DNA of 21,454 nt from NCBI GenBank assembly GCA_030560485.1, contig JAKTTS010000262.1, positions 1 through 21,454 of the forward strand, read 5' to 3'. The stretch comes from Ascoidea tarda (nom. inval.). Its lineage: Eukaryota > Ascomycota > Saccharomycetes > Ascoideales > Ascoideaceae. The position numbers and the translations under genes were made by a program. Every line of letters starts with the position of its first letter. The first letter of the stretch is position 1. Shown here piece by piece: positions 1-8,964 of the stretch. The notes beneath the pieces were generated by a model that was given only the letters and a program-made list of their open reading frames with translations, was not told the origin of the DNA and searched no databases.

Positions 1-186
1 GAAATCAAAATTTGTTCTCAAACTTCTTTTTAATTAAAATTCTTTTATAATCCAACAATTATTTTTTTGAAAGCTGCTTATAGACTATAACAATTCGTTG
101 TACCTGCCAAAAAAATTATTTTTAAATATTAAAGAAATAAAATTCCAATGAGCTTTACAGACATTTGATTGTTTCACCACACAAAA

Positions 187-411
187 ATGTTAAGAATGAT
201 GACTATAAAAATCGAGGTCTATTTTTCCGTACTGTTGTTTCTCAGTTGTAAATTTTTGCAAATGTGTATAATCGCTGCTTTTAGTCCGGCACAAACAATT
301 ACATCAACAGCAATCCTATTAATTGAACTTAAAGAAAACAAAGATGTTTGTCATTATCAACTCCTAAAAATAAATATGGTTCAATCACTCACAAAGCGAA
401 GTTTATATTAA
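187..411 (+). CDS. Short ORF with hydrophobic N-terminal segment, doubtful
   Basis: From the ATG at 187 this reads 74 codons to a TAA. The predicted peptide begins with charged residues, then has a hydrophobic stretch (VYFSVLLFLSCKFLQMCIIA) like a signal peptide or membrane segment. A polar tail (ELKENKDVCHYQLLKIN) follows. I recognise no family. A second frame over the same bases also reads as coding-like (NDDYKNRGLFFRTVVS), so this may be a shadow of a decayed gene rather than a live small gene. At this base composition several open frames of this length are expected by chance in a 21 kb window. No promoter or polyadenylation signal could be singled out in such AT-rich sequence. Confidence 0.15.
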   Translation: MLRMMTIKIEVYFSVLLFLSCKFLQMCIIAAFSPAQTITSTAILLIELKENKDVCHYQLLKINMVQSLTKRSLY

Positions 412-864
412 GTACAATCAAATTTTAAAAAGGATTTAAGTTAATACAAACAATATTATTTATTTAAGTGAGAAACTATCATATATATTTTTTTTTCCGA
501 CAAAACAGTATCTCGAATGTTAATATATATCCATTAAAAATATCATTGCTCTAGAAGTTTTCTTCCAAAAAAAAATAAAAAGTACATTCATATTAGCACC
601 AAATTCAGTAAAGTTCTCATCTTGACCAAAAATCTGATTCGGCTATTTTTTTTTGTTAAATTTTTTCATTACAAATTTATCGGGCTTTAAATTTAAACAA
701 AAAACCTAAAAAGGGGACGATAAAATATTTATAGGTTTTTTTTATTTTTTTTACAAGTCCTCGATTTTTGTAAATAATTCAGTGCTGGGGGTTTTTTGTG
801 TATTATTTATTTTCATTACTTCAATTACTAAATGCATAATACAAAAGATGTTTTTTTCAAAAAA
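412..864. other. AT-rich stretch without recognised gene
   Basis: No coding-like frame was recognised here. The stretch is dominated by T runs and A runs. It contains one short purine run followed by a T-rich block (about 709-760). That arrangement resembles the polypurine tract next to a 3' LTR, but at this composition the resemblance is weak and no matching LTR end was found. Confidence 0.4.
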
Positions 865-1032
865 TTAAAGAATTGTAATTTTATTAATTTGATGTCTTTT
901 ATTATAACAGTAGTCTTCAGTTGTGAGCATTAACTGAAACAATATCGTTATACATAGTATTGTGGTTAGTCGGCTACTATGCATAATTTTGAATGTTGTG
1001 ACAATTATTGGTGGTTTTATGATATAAATCAT
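865..1032 (-). CDS. Small minus-strand ORF with signal-like segment, doubtful
   Basis: On the minus strand an ATG at 1032 opens 55 codons, ending in TAA at 865-867. A second in-frame ATG lies at 984. From that second start the peptide has a short basic N-terminus, a hydrophobic core (TTILCITILFQLML) and a polar Cys-containing tail (TTEDYCYNKRHQINK). This is the layout of a small secreted or membrane-anchored peptide. I recognise no family. It sits inside one of the T-rich blocks whose complement reads as coding-like. It could equally be a remnant of a larger decayed reading frame or a chance ORF. Confidence 0.2.
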   Translation of the reverse strand: MIYIIKPPIIVTTFKIMHSSRLTTILCITILFQLMLTTEDYCYNKRHQINKITIL

Positions 1033-1094
1033 TATTAAGGTTTTTGGTTTTGATTTTTAGATTTTTGATTTTATTATTTTTTAAATTTCAATGC

Positions 1095-1320
1095 TACAAT
1101 AATTTTTATATTGGTGATGGATAGTATGTTTATTCTTACTTTTTTTGGTTAAATGAAATTTTTTCAACAACGTCATAAGACACTTTAACAAAATCTTTAA
1201 CAACTTTCGTTTTAAATAAATTTTTATTTTCACCATTTTTATTTTTGAATTGCTATTCGACGTTGTTATTTCATTTGTTGTTTTATCTTGTTTGTTTTAC
1301 TGTACCTTGTCCTTTCATTT
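1095..1320 (-). pseudogene. Decayed K/V-rich minus-strand coding tract, unidentified
   Basis: The minus strand shows a coding-like frame starting near 1318 (MKGQGTVKQTR). It includes the run KTKVVKDFVKVSYDVVEKIS, in which several codons begin with G, as expected of real coding sequence. The tract is broken. I cannot assign a family. It lies directly upstream of the + strand fossil called copy A and belongs to the set of T-rich blocks that recur through the window. Alternatives are an antisense gene remnant or part of an old LTR/leader that looks coding-like by chance. Confidence 0.3.
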
Positions 1321-1369
1321 TTATTTACATTGTGATTTTTTTGTGAATGTAACTACTATATTATTCATC

Positions 1370-3800
1370 ATTTGATTTTTGTACAGTATGACTTACCAAT
1401 TTCAACAAAACTACCAAAAATTTCAAGGGTTGATAAATTAAAATATATTCAAATTAGTGATTTTGTTTTATCAGTGTTGATTAGTCTAATTAACTCATCC
1501 TACAATTTTTTTATTATAAAACATGATTCAAAATATGTTGGCAGTCATGTTCCAATTTCGCAAACAAAAATTTTAGAAGAAATGATTTAGTACCTGGGAG
1601 TTTTCACAATGCTGGTTACCTTAACAATTGAATGTTTATGTCATCTTCGAGCTAAAGATTACTTCAGTCGTATGCAGTTCTAATTCTATTGCGGTTGACA
1701 AAAAAATGATCCGTAAATTAACAAAACTGCAGTCATTGTTTCGGAGTGAAAACATCGAAAAAAAAACCAAAAAAATGGGAATGGGGATAAAAACAATTTT
1801 TATTGATTCGATTGTTTTAAAATGTTACAGAAATCCTGCATGCAAGAGTTGATTGTTTTGAGAGTAATGTTTGGTTTTAAAGAACATAAATTATTTATTT
1901 TGAAAAATACCAAACGAAACCACTAAAAAATTACTGTTTCGATTTTGGTTAGTGCAATACTAAAAAAATTAAATAAGGTTAATTGTGAATATTGTTTCTA
2001 TTCCGATAATAAAAAAACTATTCTTCCAATCAATATAAAAATTGAAACTGAGCTTTTTTCAAAAATTCATAAATATGATTGAGGAATTGAACTGTGTTAA
2101 ATTGATCGACATATTCTTTTATTTTAAACATAATTAAGAAATCAAAAATGACAACGCCAAAACCTTTTCAATTTGTTGGTTCGCAAAAAAACCAAACTGT
2201 TCATGTTTTCAGCTTCAAAATAATGAATATATTTAATTCATTGGACGAAAAAAAAATCTTGGAGTTGAACGAAATATATTTTTAATAAATTTTTGAATAT
2301 TGTATTGAATGCATTTATAACTAATCTAAAAAAATAGCAGGAAATGTAATTCAAAAAACACTTCTAAAAAACAAATTGAAAAAACTAGAGAAACCAATTC
2401 ATATCTCAAAAAAAAATCTACACATTGCATCATTTAATTATGAATCTAGTAGAATTTTCAAAATTTTGATTTCTGCTTTTAATTTACTTTATCTATCACA
2501 GCTCAAATAGAAATAAATAAATTTGTCAAATATGTGGCAAAAAAAAATACACTAAAACCATCGGATATAGAGGATTCCAAAAATCCATAGAAAATGATTG
2601 AAAAATAAATAACTTAAAAAAAATTTGGCTTTCATGTTGCAGAAAATAAATATTCATGAAATAAACGATAATAACACCAAAAAATTATTTTTTCCAAATG
2701 AGATTGCTGACAAATAGTAGTTTTGGTAAAAACCAGCTATTAATTTTAAAACAAAAATAAAAAATTTGAAGCCGGTTTTATGCCGTTTTGCAAAGCAAAA
2801 AAAATAAAATAAGTTTTAAGCCAATTGCAAAAAATTGCAATTAATTAGATTAATTAACGTCAACTCAAATAGGTTTTGAAGTGATTTAGGAGACAAAATC
2901 GTTAAAAATAAAGTGTTTTGTTATATCAAGATAAGTAAAGCGGGCAAAACTCAAATGCAAAAAAAATTGTTGCGCTAAAAATTTTTGAAGAGTTGAGAAC
3001 AAAATATAATGACATCTATGGACCGGCTATAAAAATAATAGATTAAAATCTAGTATGATTCTTATTTTAATTAACAATTATGCTTTTGCCCAAATTGATT
3101 TTGAAGCTCGGTTACAAAATAATACTGTAAACCGTAACGTTTAATGTGATCATCCGACAAATATAAAAACATGATTAAATATGGATTAAATACTCAAAAA
3201 AATTTTTTATGGCTTGCAGAAAAATTTTAAGATTCCATTCAATGCAATCCAAAAAATGTTTATTAAAAATAAATTATTTAAACTAAATGTAGGTGATTTT
3301 TTTATATTTAACAAAAAAAATTGATAGTTTCAGTTCTGGTTGATGGTAGGTTAATTGTCGGCAAGTCGAAAATATTAATTCATCAAATAAAAAGCTCCCC
3401 ACAGAAAATTTTGAAATAAAAAATGAAAATATTGATATAATATATTATTGGATCCATAGTTGTAAAATAAAAAACGAATTTAATCCATCATCGAAAATTT
3501 AAGTTTTTCGGTGAAAAATAATTCTGAAAATGTTTGAACTTCCAAAATTATTGACAAAAAAACAATTAAAATATTGCTCGATTTTTGATACAATAACTTC
3601 CATGAAAATCAATATGAAGTTTCAATTTCTTTCTGCAGGTTTATTTTATGTATTGTTCAATTGCAGCTAAATTAAACATTATTCACCTTGTTCAATAATA
3701 TTATTACTTTATTTCTGCGAAACACTGGATTGTCGTATGAATAGCAAAAATGATGTTAGTCGTTTGTTACTTAACAATTGCACGGCCCCATAAAAATGAC
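1370..3800 (+). mobile_element. Ty1/copia LTR retrotransposon fossil, copy A
   Basis: This is a heavily broken + strand element (dozens of breaks). The firmest anchor is the RT active-site region at about 3320-3400: the run VLVDGRLIVGKSKILIHQIK fits the copia pattern of a VDD box, then L-I-V-G, then a helix ending in IK. Upstream pieces read as coding-like: VDKLKYIQISDFVLSVLISL near 1440, IRKLTKLQSLFRSENIEKK near 1710, LEKPIHISKKNLHIASFNYE near 2400 and KIFEELRTKYNDIYGPAIKI near 2990. The last resembles the 'DxxGP' stretch of a copia integrase. No LTRs or target-site duplication could be recognised. The limits are those of the coding signal, not of the element. Family assignment rests mainly on the RT box. 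Confidence 0.5.
3310..3420 (+). pseudogene. RT active-site region of copy A (RVT_2 type)
   Basis: The run IVSVLVDGRLIVGKSKILIH follows the layout of Ty1/copia reverse transcriptases: a hydrophobic beta strand, the catalytic VDD-type turn, L-I-V-G, then an amphipathic helix leading to the connection region. The short string GxxxxGKS inside it looks like a Walker A motif. The continuation into IHQIK and the surrounding fossil make the RT reading better. The same frame stays coding-like on both sides. It is a broken remnant. Confidence 0.55.
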
Positions 3801-4530
3801 ACAGGTAAATGCAAAAATTCACAAAATCAACATACAACTAAATTAACAGTTATTACCATTTCAAATCTTGGACTAGACATTAAATGAAAGAAAAATAAAA
3901 CTGGCTAACTTTTGTTATTAAATGTTAATTTGTGTCTATGGGTTTTGAAAAATCAACTACTAGTTGATTTTTGATGAACTTGAAAAGAATGGATTGGATT
4001 AACATAAAATATTGAAGTTAAAATTTTTTTGAGAATAATTTTAAAGATCTAAATTATACACATTTTTATATCAATTTTCTTGGTGACAGTTCTTCACCTC
4101 TAAGCCTTTTATGAAATAAATATCATTTTAATCATGCAAAAAAAATAGATTTCAAAAATAATCGGATAAAACAACTTGCTGTTAAAAACCTCATCAAGCT
4201 TCAATAAACCAAAAGAAATAAATAAATTTGAGTTACTTTCTAAAATTAAAGACGCTACAAGAGTTTGAAACTTATTTTCAACTTTAAAATATTTTTTCCT
4301 ATTTTTTAGAATTTGATCTTTTTTAATTACAATTTGAAAACAAATATAAAAAATATTAAATAATATTAAAAACGAAATTTTTTATGTGCAAGATTTATCA
4401 CCATTTATAGATTTGTCAGTTATTTTTCATTCCAATTAGTCTAATAACAACAATTGTTTTCAATTAACTTTTTATTAGTAAAACTACACTTACGTTAAAT
4501 TTTATGATTTTGGTTTAAAAACTTTTTTTG
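3800..4530. other. AT-rich spacer between copies A and B
   Basis: No domain was recognised in this 0.7 kb. A few short coding-like runs occur on the + strand. If copies A and B are complete units, their 3' and 5' LTRs should lie here, but I could not find a repeated or TG...CA-bounded segment by eye. Confidence 0.35.
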
Positions 4531-4554
4531 ATAGCCTCAGTGAGCAAGTGTAAA

Positions 4555-4740
4555 TGAGGTGAGCTGACACTTAATTGTCATCACAATATTTCACTTTCAT
4601 TTACTGCAATCATTTCAATTGCTGTGTTTTATGGAATAAACAATTCAAACAAAACCGAGCAGTTACCGGGCAATAATTACATGGGCCAGCGCAACTTATT
4701 CCAAATTGTAATTTTTTTTTTGAAAATAAAAAGATAGAAT
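4555..4740 (+). pseudogene. gag N-terminal remnant of copy B
   Basis: The run SNKTEQLPGNNYMGQRNLF is followed by a hydrophobic/basic helix. This is the usual opening of a Ty1/copia gag (a 'kLxGxNYxxWkxxmxxxL' pattern). Upstream in the same frame is a moderately hydrophobic stretch (HNISLSFTAIISIAVFYG). Gag forms the virus-like particle of these elements. This is a remnant of the first part only. Confidence 0.55.
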
Positions 4741-5034
4741 AATTAATCAATCATTATTGAAAAAAAAAAATTCTGTGCTTTGATTTTACGTGATTTTATT
4801 TTAATCAAATTAATAATTATATAAAATATTAATTTAACAATACATATGAATTTCAAAAACCAAATATTCTAAATTGATTAATTGGATTTTGAACGAATAA
4901 ATAAAAACAAATTTCATAAATCAAAAGATGAATCAATATCCCCAATTTTTTACGCGCTTTCAATTTCTCTCTTTTTCATGTTTCATTTCAATTTCATGTT
5001 TAGCATTAACTTCATTGAATAAAGATAAAACATA

Positions 5035-5335
5035 TTATTAATCGATGGTGTTAAAATCGCCTCATTTGCTGATGATCACCAATGATCTGCACTCAAACCG
5101 TTGTCTGGTAAACGCTGGTCAAGTCACACTGACAGAAAAAAATTTGATAATAATGCTTTTTCGGATGTTACTCATCAAAACAGACATTGTGGTCAAACTG
5201 GTAGTGCCGCTCAAAACATATTCGTCCTGCGTTCTTTGTTGCTTTTTGGAAAATCTATAACAAAAATAATTGATTTTAAATCAAAATTCAAAACAAACGA
5301 AAAAATTTTCAAATATAAACGACATTGATAGAATT
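5035..5335 (+). pseudogene. Protease-region remnant of copy B
   Basis: This stretch is richer in G+C than its surroundings and shows two overlapping coding-like frames, as in a decayed gene. One frame gives LLMITNDLHSN, which resembles the residues after the D-S-G-A active site of copia aspartic proteases ('HMTND...F'). The other gives IDGVKIASFADDH and, further on, HQNRHCGQTGSAAQNIFVLR with strong G-first codons. The protease assignment depends on position, downstream of gag and upstream of RT, as much as on sequence. It is broken. Confidence 0.4.
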
Positions 5336-5339
5336 AAAA

Positions 5340-6060
5340 TTTTAATGTCAAATAATTTTTCAATTCTGCTTCCTTCTAATGTCAAACATTCTTGAAAAAA
5401 AGTTTTTTATTTTTTGCCCGAACTGATTTATCCAACCAAATTGCTAGTTCTATTGGTTTGTTGAAGTTCACTGTTTAATATCCAAATAAATATTTCACGC
5501 CCAATCGTCCAAATAGTAACATCGGTGATATCACTTTTAAATTATCCATATTATTAATCAATAATATATTTAAAGATATTGATGAATTATAACATGACGG
5601 ATTACATATTAATGATAATAGAAAATTTTCACACAATTACGATGGTCAAAAAAGGAATTTCATATGATTCATGAGCAAGTATTTCAACTCTTGTTCAAAT
5701 AGTCATTTAAGTCAAATATGTAAAACTCGCATAAGATCCGAATTTGTTTTAAATTGAAATAAAAAAGTTTAATTAGTTGAATACCCGAATAATTATGATA
5801 TTCAGTTTGAAAAATCTACTTTTATTAAAAATGCTATTATTTTGTAACATCACTGCACTAGAATTGAATTTCAATTTTATGAAGCTTTTGATAAAATCTT
5901 TAGAATCTTTCGTTTCACATCAGCCCAATATTTTTTTTTGGTGCCTTGAATATTGAACAAATTTCAAAAATAATTAAATAACTTTTTAATAGTGGTGACA
6001 TTATACTCTTTGAAACATACGGAATAATCAATTACTATGTATCATATTGTTAAGATACTA
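5340..6060 (+). pseudogene. Coding-like tract of copy B, probably integrase region
   Basis: Several + strand runs keep coding character, including NKYFTPNRPNSNIGDITFKL near 5490 and RIEFQFYEAFDKIFRIFRFT near 5850. By position, between the protease-like site and RT, this should be integrase. I did not see the zinc-binding H/C residues or a D-D-E triad clearly enough to claim it. It is a broken remnant. Confidence 0.35.
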
Positions 6061-6925
6061 TGCCTAACAAATATAATTCTTTTTTCATAAATAACGATTT
6101 GGATCAAATTAAAGACAATAGAGTTTTGGAAATTGATTATAGAATTGAGACGAACGCTAAATCCAACCACCCTCTCCATGACTAAACATCGGTTTTATTC
6201 TCACTGATGAAATTTGTATTCTCGAGCGAACCAAACGTCAATCAATTAAAATGATTATCAACGTTCAAACGATTTGGAAATACCAAGTTTAAAGCACGTT
6301 GTAAATCAAATTAGCCGCATAATGAAATGAAAATGAAAAACACTTCTTTGTTTTATGAGGACCTAACAATTTATTTTATTTTACAATAAAATTTGTTACA
6401 CGACGAATCAAATATATAAATATCCGACAAGTTGTCTAATCAACAAAAAAAATATTTTGAGAACACATCAAATAAATGATTGCCATATTTTGTTAAAAAA
6501 ATTGCACTGTAGGTTTTGTCAGAAAGCTCCATTGACGAGAAACCTTGCTTTTACAACGCAACAAACAAATATTTTATACAGGCCAGTTTTAAATTGGTTT
6601 TCAAATTTTTTCAAACCAAAAAATGGCAGGGCGCGTTTTTGGGAACTAAATAAAATTGAGAAAGCTTAACATTGATGATGTTGTCACAATGTTTTCAGTC
6701 AAGAAGAAAAAATTAATGAATGAAATATCTTAGAAATAAAAAATGGTTTCTTAGTAAATTGCCCGAGCTTAAAATTCCGGCAAAAATATAGTTTGAACTC
6801 AAAGGTGAAAAATTGTTTTATGTATATTTACCACTCACAACGGTTAGACTTTCGGCTCAGATAGTGCAATTATTTTTAGTAATCAATCAGCGATTGAGCA
6901 ACTAGATGTGAAGTAACATCAGTTA
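6060..6925 (+). pseudogene. Reverse transcriptase remnant of copy B
   Basis: Coding-like runs occur in order. NNDLDQIKDNRVLEIDYRIE lies near 6100. FKRFGNTKFKARC lies near 6270, the 'W-x-F-K-x-K ... Y-K-A-R-L' entry of RVT_2. LNIDDVVTMFSV lies near 6670, the 'Q-x-D-V-x-T-A-F-L' segment. FGSDSAIIFSNQSAIEQLDV lies near 6855, matching the 'YVDDxLIxGS...I..L' continuation. Order and spacing match copia RT. The piece is interrupted and cannot encode an enzyme. Confidence 0.6.
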
Positions 6926-7099
6926 ATGAGTTCATCAGCTGTTGTATCAATCTCCAACATTCCAAAAAATATAATGAAAAAAAAAAAAAATATTGGTTGA
7001 AAATTAAACATGGATAATAGAGACTCAAAAAAAAAATTTCATATTTAGTTCAACACAATAACAAATGTCATTTAAAACCATTAATACATTGAATTTTTT

Positions 7100-7660
7100 G
7101 TTCATCACACTTTTTTTTCTTAACATGATCTGGGTTTTGTGTCCTAAGATAAAAAAGTGTCGTTAAAAAATTAACTTTGGAAATGATTAGTTATACCGAA
7201 AATAACACAAAAAAGACCTACTGTGAACAATATTGAACATTCCGATGTTCCCTCGCACTAGACAATTGAAAACCCATCAAATTGTGTAAATTTTTTTATT
7301 TCACATTTCTGCAATGAAAGGGAAAAAAATTAGCAATTTACAAATTAAACCATGGTTTCAGAATGGCTAGACAAAAAGTTTGATAAAGTGAAACTACATC
7401 TTGACTTTTAACTGATAATGAAATTCTGATGTTTTCTTCAATGACCGGTCTATTGATTCTTGTTGCAAATAGATTTTAATAAAATATTAAATTTGTAACT
7501 TTTTTTCTTTAAACATTTTTAATTCCATCATGATTTTTTGATTTTGAAACTTTTTTTTGATTTTACAGGTTTTAATAAAACTTAAAAAGTCTACTATTTA
7601 ATAAATTGTTAAGAAAACCGCAATAATGATGAATTTAAATATCTTCACCAAATAACCGAT
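7100..7660 (+). pseudogene. Coding-like remnant, unassigned
   Basis: One frame near 7183 starts with ATG and reads MISYTENNTKKTYCEQY, with further coding-like residues to about 7320. I recognise no domain. It follows the RT of copy B, so it may be part of that copy or a later insertion. The rest of the stretch, to 7660, is T/A runs with nothing I can support. Confidence 0.25.
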
Positions 7661-7670
7661 ATTGATTTTG

Positions 7671-7838
7671 ATGATTATTGTAATAGCACTTGTTTCAGTG
7701 CTTGCCGTTTGTTCATTGTTGATTCTGCTGCACATCGACAAAATAGTGTTTTTGAAACCAGCGGCCAAACTTGCTTCAAAAACAATTTTATTACTGATTG
7801 TTTATTTAAACATAGTTTTCTGCATTCTTAAGTACTGA
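7671..7838 (+). CDS. 55-codon ORF with two hydrophobic segments, doubtful
   Basis: The ATG at 7671 opens 55 codons to a TGA. The peptide has one hydrophobic segment (MIIVIALVSVLAVCSLLILL), a short charged loop (HIDKIVFLKPAAKLASK) and a second hydrophobic segment (TILLLIVYLNIVFCILKY). That is the layout of a small two-pass membrane protein. An overlapping + frame gives a Cys-rich, equally coding-like reading (IDFDDYCNSTCFSACRLFIV). Only one of the two can be genuine, and it may be a fossil. No family is recognised. Confidence 0.2.
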   Translation: MIIVIALVSVLAVCSLLILLHIDKIVFLKPAAKLASKTILLLIVYLNIVFCILKY

Positions 7839-7979
7839 AAATAAATTTCGTACATTGCCCAACTAGACAAATTCTTGTTTGTATGTCAATAACTTGTTAA
7901 AATAAATCAATTGTATTTCAAATTATATCGACGTTTGTAGTGACAATCAATCAAAATAAAGATCATCAATTTATTTTTC

Positions 7980-8180
7980 ACGACATCCAAATCAAAAGAT
8001 ATTGATGAAATAACACTATCTGAACCGTGATCTTTCAAAATAAAATTGAAACGTAAAATATTTTATGTTATTACCCGAGCAAACACTGGTGATATACCGC
8101 CATTCATTTTTGAGACAGCAGTTCCTTCTTTTAAAAGTATTTTTCATTACTCATTTAATCAAATCCAAACTAATTAAAAA
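7980..8180 (+). pseudogene. Coding-like remnant, possibly RT/RNase H connection
   Basis: The run KIFYVITRANTGDIPPFIFE keeps a strong coding signature. It loosely resembles the copia segment after the RT active site ('LLYL..TRPDI.yav..ls'). If correct, it would be the connection between RT and RNase H of copy B, though the distance from the RT box is larger than usual and would require inserted sequence. The assignment is tentative. Confidence 0.3.
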
Positions 8181-8269
8181 TGAGATTTAACAAAGACAGC
8201 CAAAATATTCAAATTTGTTTGACATTTTTATAAACCTTAAAAAATAGTAGTTAATACTTTACTAATTAC

Positions 8270-8950
8270 TTTTACTCATTTCGAATTTTTTTTTGAAATA
8301 CTGTCACTATCGAATCGATGATGCTTATCTTAAATTATTTAGTGTTCTGATCAACTTTATTTTTTTGACACCATAATCCTTTTCAAAAATACATCGGTTT
8401 TTCATTTGCACTTTTTTAAAAACCGTCATTAAACTTGCAAATTAACAAAATAAGTTCGCTTACTTATTTTCCAATTTGAATACGATTTTACATATTTCTC
8501 ACAATGCACAAATATTTTCAATTTTTTTTTTGTTGAATATTATTAGGGTTTTTCGGGGTTTTAATTTAGCTTTGAAATATTACTATCTGTTTTGTTTTAA
8601 TTGGGTATTGAAAATATATTTTTTTTATTATTTGCTAAGAACAATTGTTATATTAATATTCAGTAACACATCAACAAAAATTATAATAATTTTTTTTTCA
8701 ATTTGTTGATGTTACTCCTATTTTTAGGTTTATTAATTCATTTGAGTTTTTGATTTATGGGAGGTCTGATCTTATTGTTTTTATTTATTTTTCTGCTTTT
8801 ATTTTTTGAAATCTACCTCTCGGTGGTTGTTCAAAATACAATTTTAATTGATTCACCAGAGTGGTTGATTTTGTTGAACTTTAATTTTGACCGAAAAATT
8901 TTTGGTTATCACCAAGCGCTTAAAACCACGTTATATTTTTTGTAAGTCAT
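8270..8950 (-). pseudogene. Decayed K/N-rich minus-strand coding tract, unidentified
   Basis: The complement of this T-rich block reads as coding-like from an ATG at 8950 (MTYKKYNVVLSAW). Further runs include KLKFNKINHSGESIKIVF near 8850, a low-complexity basic stretch (NKSRKINKNNKIRPPINQKL) near 8775, IFVHCEKYVKSYSNWKISKR near 8490 and FKISIIDSIVTVFQKKIRNE near 8310. It is broken. No family is recognised. The + strand ORFs at 8476-8709 and 8757-8945 overlap this tract and are composed of T-run codons (Phe, Leu, Ile), so I take them as shadows. The tract starts 14 bases from the oppositely oriented start at 8965. Confidence 0.35.
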
Positions 8951-8964
8951 TAAAAAATTGAAGT

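Larger units (their letters stand above)
4530..6980 (+). mobile_element. Ty1/copia LTR retrotransposon fossil, copy B
   Basis: Parts appear in the canonical copia order on the + strand. A gag start lies at about 4620-4735 (QLPGNNYMGQRNLFQIVIFF, matching the 'L-x-G-x-N-Y-x-x-W' gag opening). A protease-like site lies at about 5045-5100 (LLMITNDLHSN). Unassigned coding-like sequence covers 5340-6060. RT begins with a 'YKAR'-type segment at about 6260-6310 (TFKRFGNTKFKARCKSN), then the 'DVxTAF' segment at about 6665-6724 (LNIDDVVTMFSVKKKKLMNE), and the stretch after the YVDD box at about 6850-6910 (FGSDSAIIFSNQSAIEQLDV). The protease-to-RT distance of about 1.7 kb is somewhat short for the family. 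The copy is broken dozens of times and clearly old. The 3' end is uncertain and may extend to about 8180. Confidence 0.6.

Noticed and set aside
3327-3420. Walker A motif (GRLIVGKS) of a packaging ATPase or other P-loop protein
   Set aside because: The flanking residues fit a Ty1/copia RT active-site region better, and no Walker B follows.
5043-5085. FADD box of a LINE reverse transcriptase (IASFADDH)
   Set aside because: No other LINE RT motifs surround it. Its position between gag and RT of copy B and the overlapping protease-like frame favour a copia protease region.
8476-8945. Two + strand ORFs rich in Phe, Leu and Ile (8476-8709 and 8757-8945)
   Set aside because: They consist of T-run codons. 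The complement has a better coding signature, and hydrophobic ORFs like these are expected from T-rich DNA.
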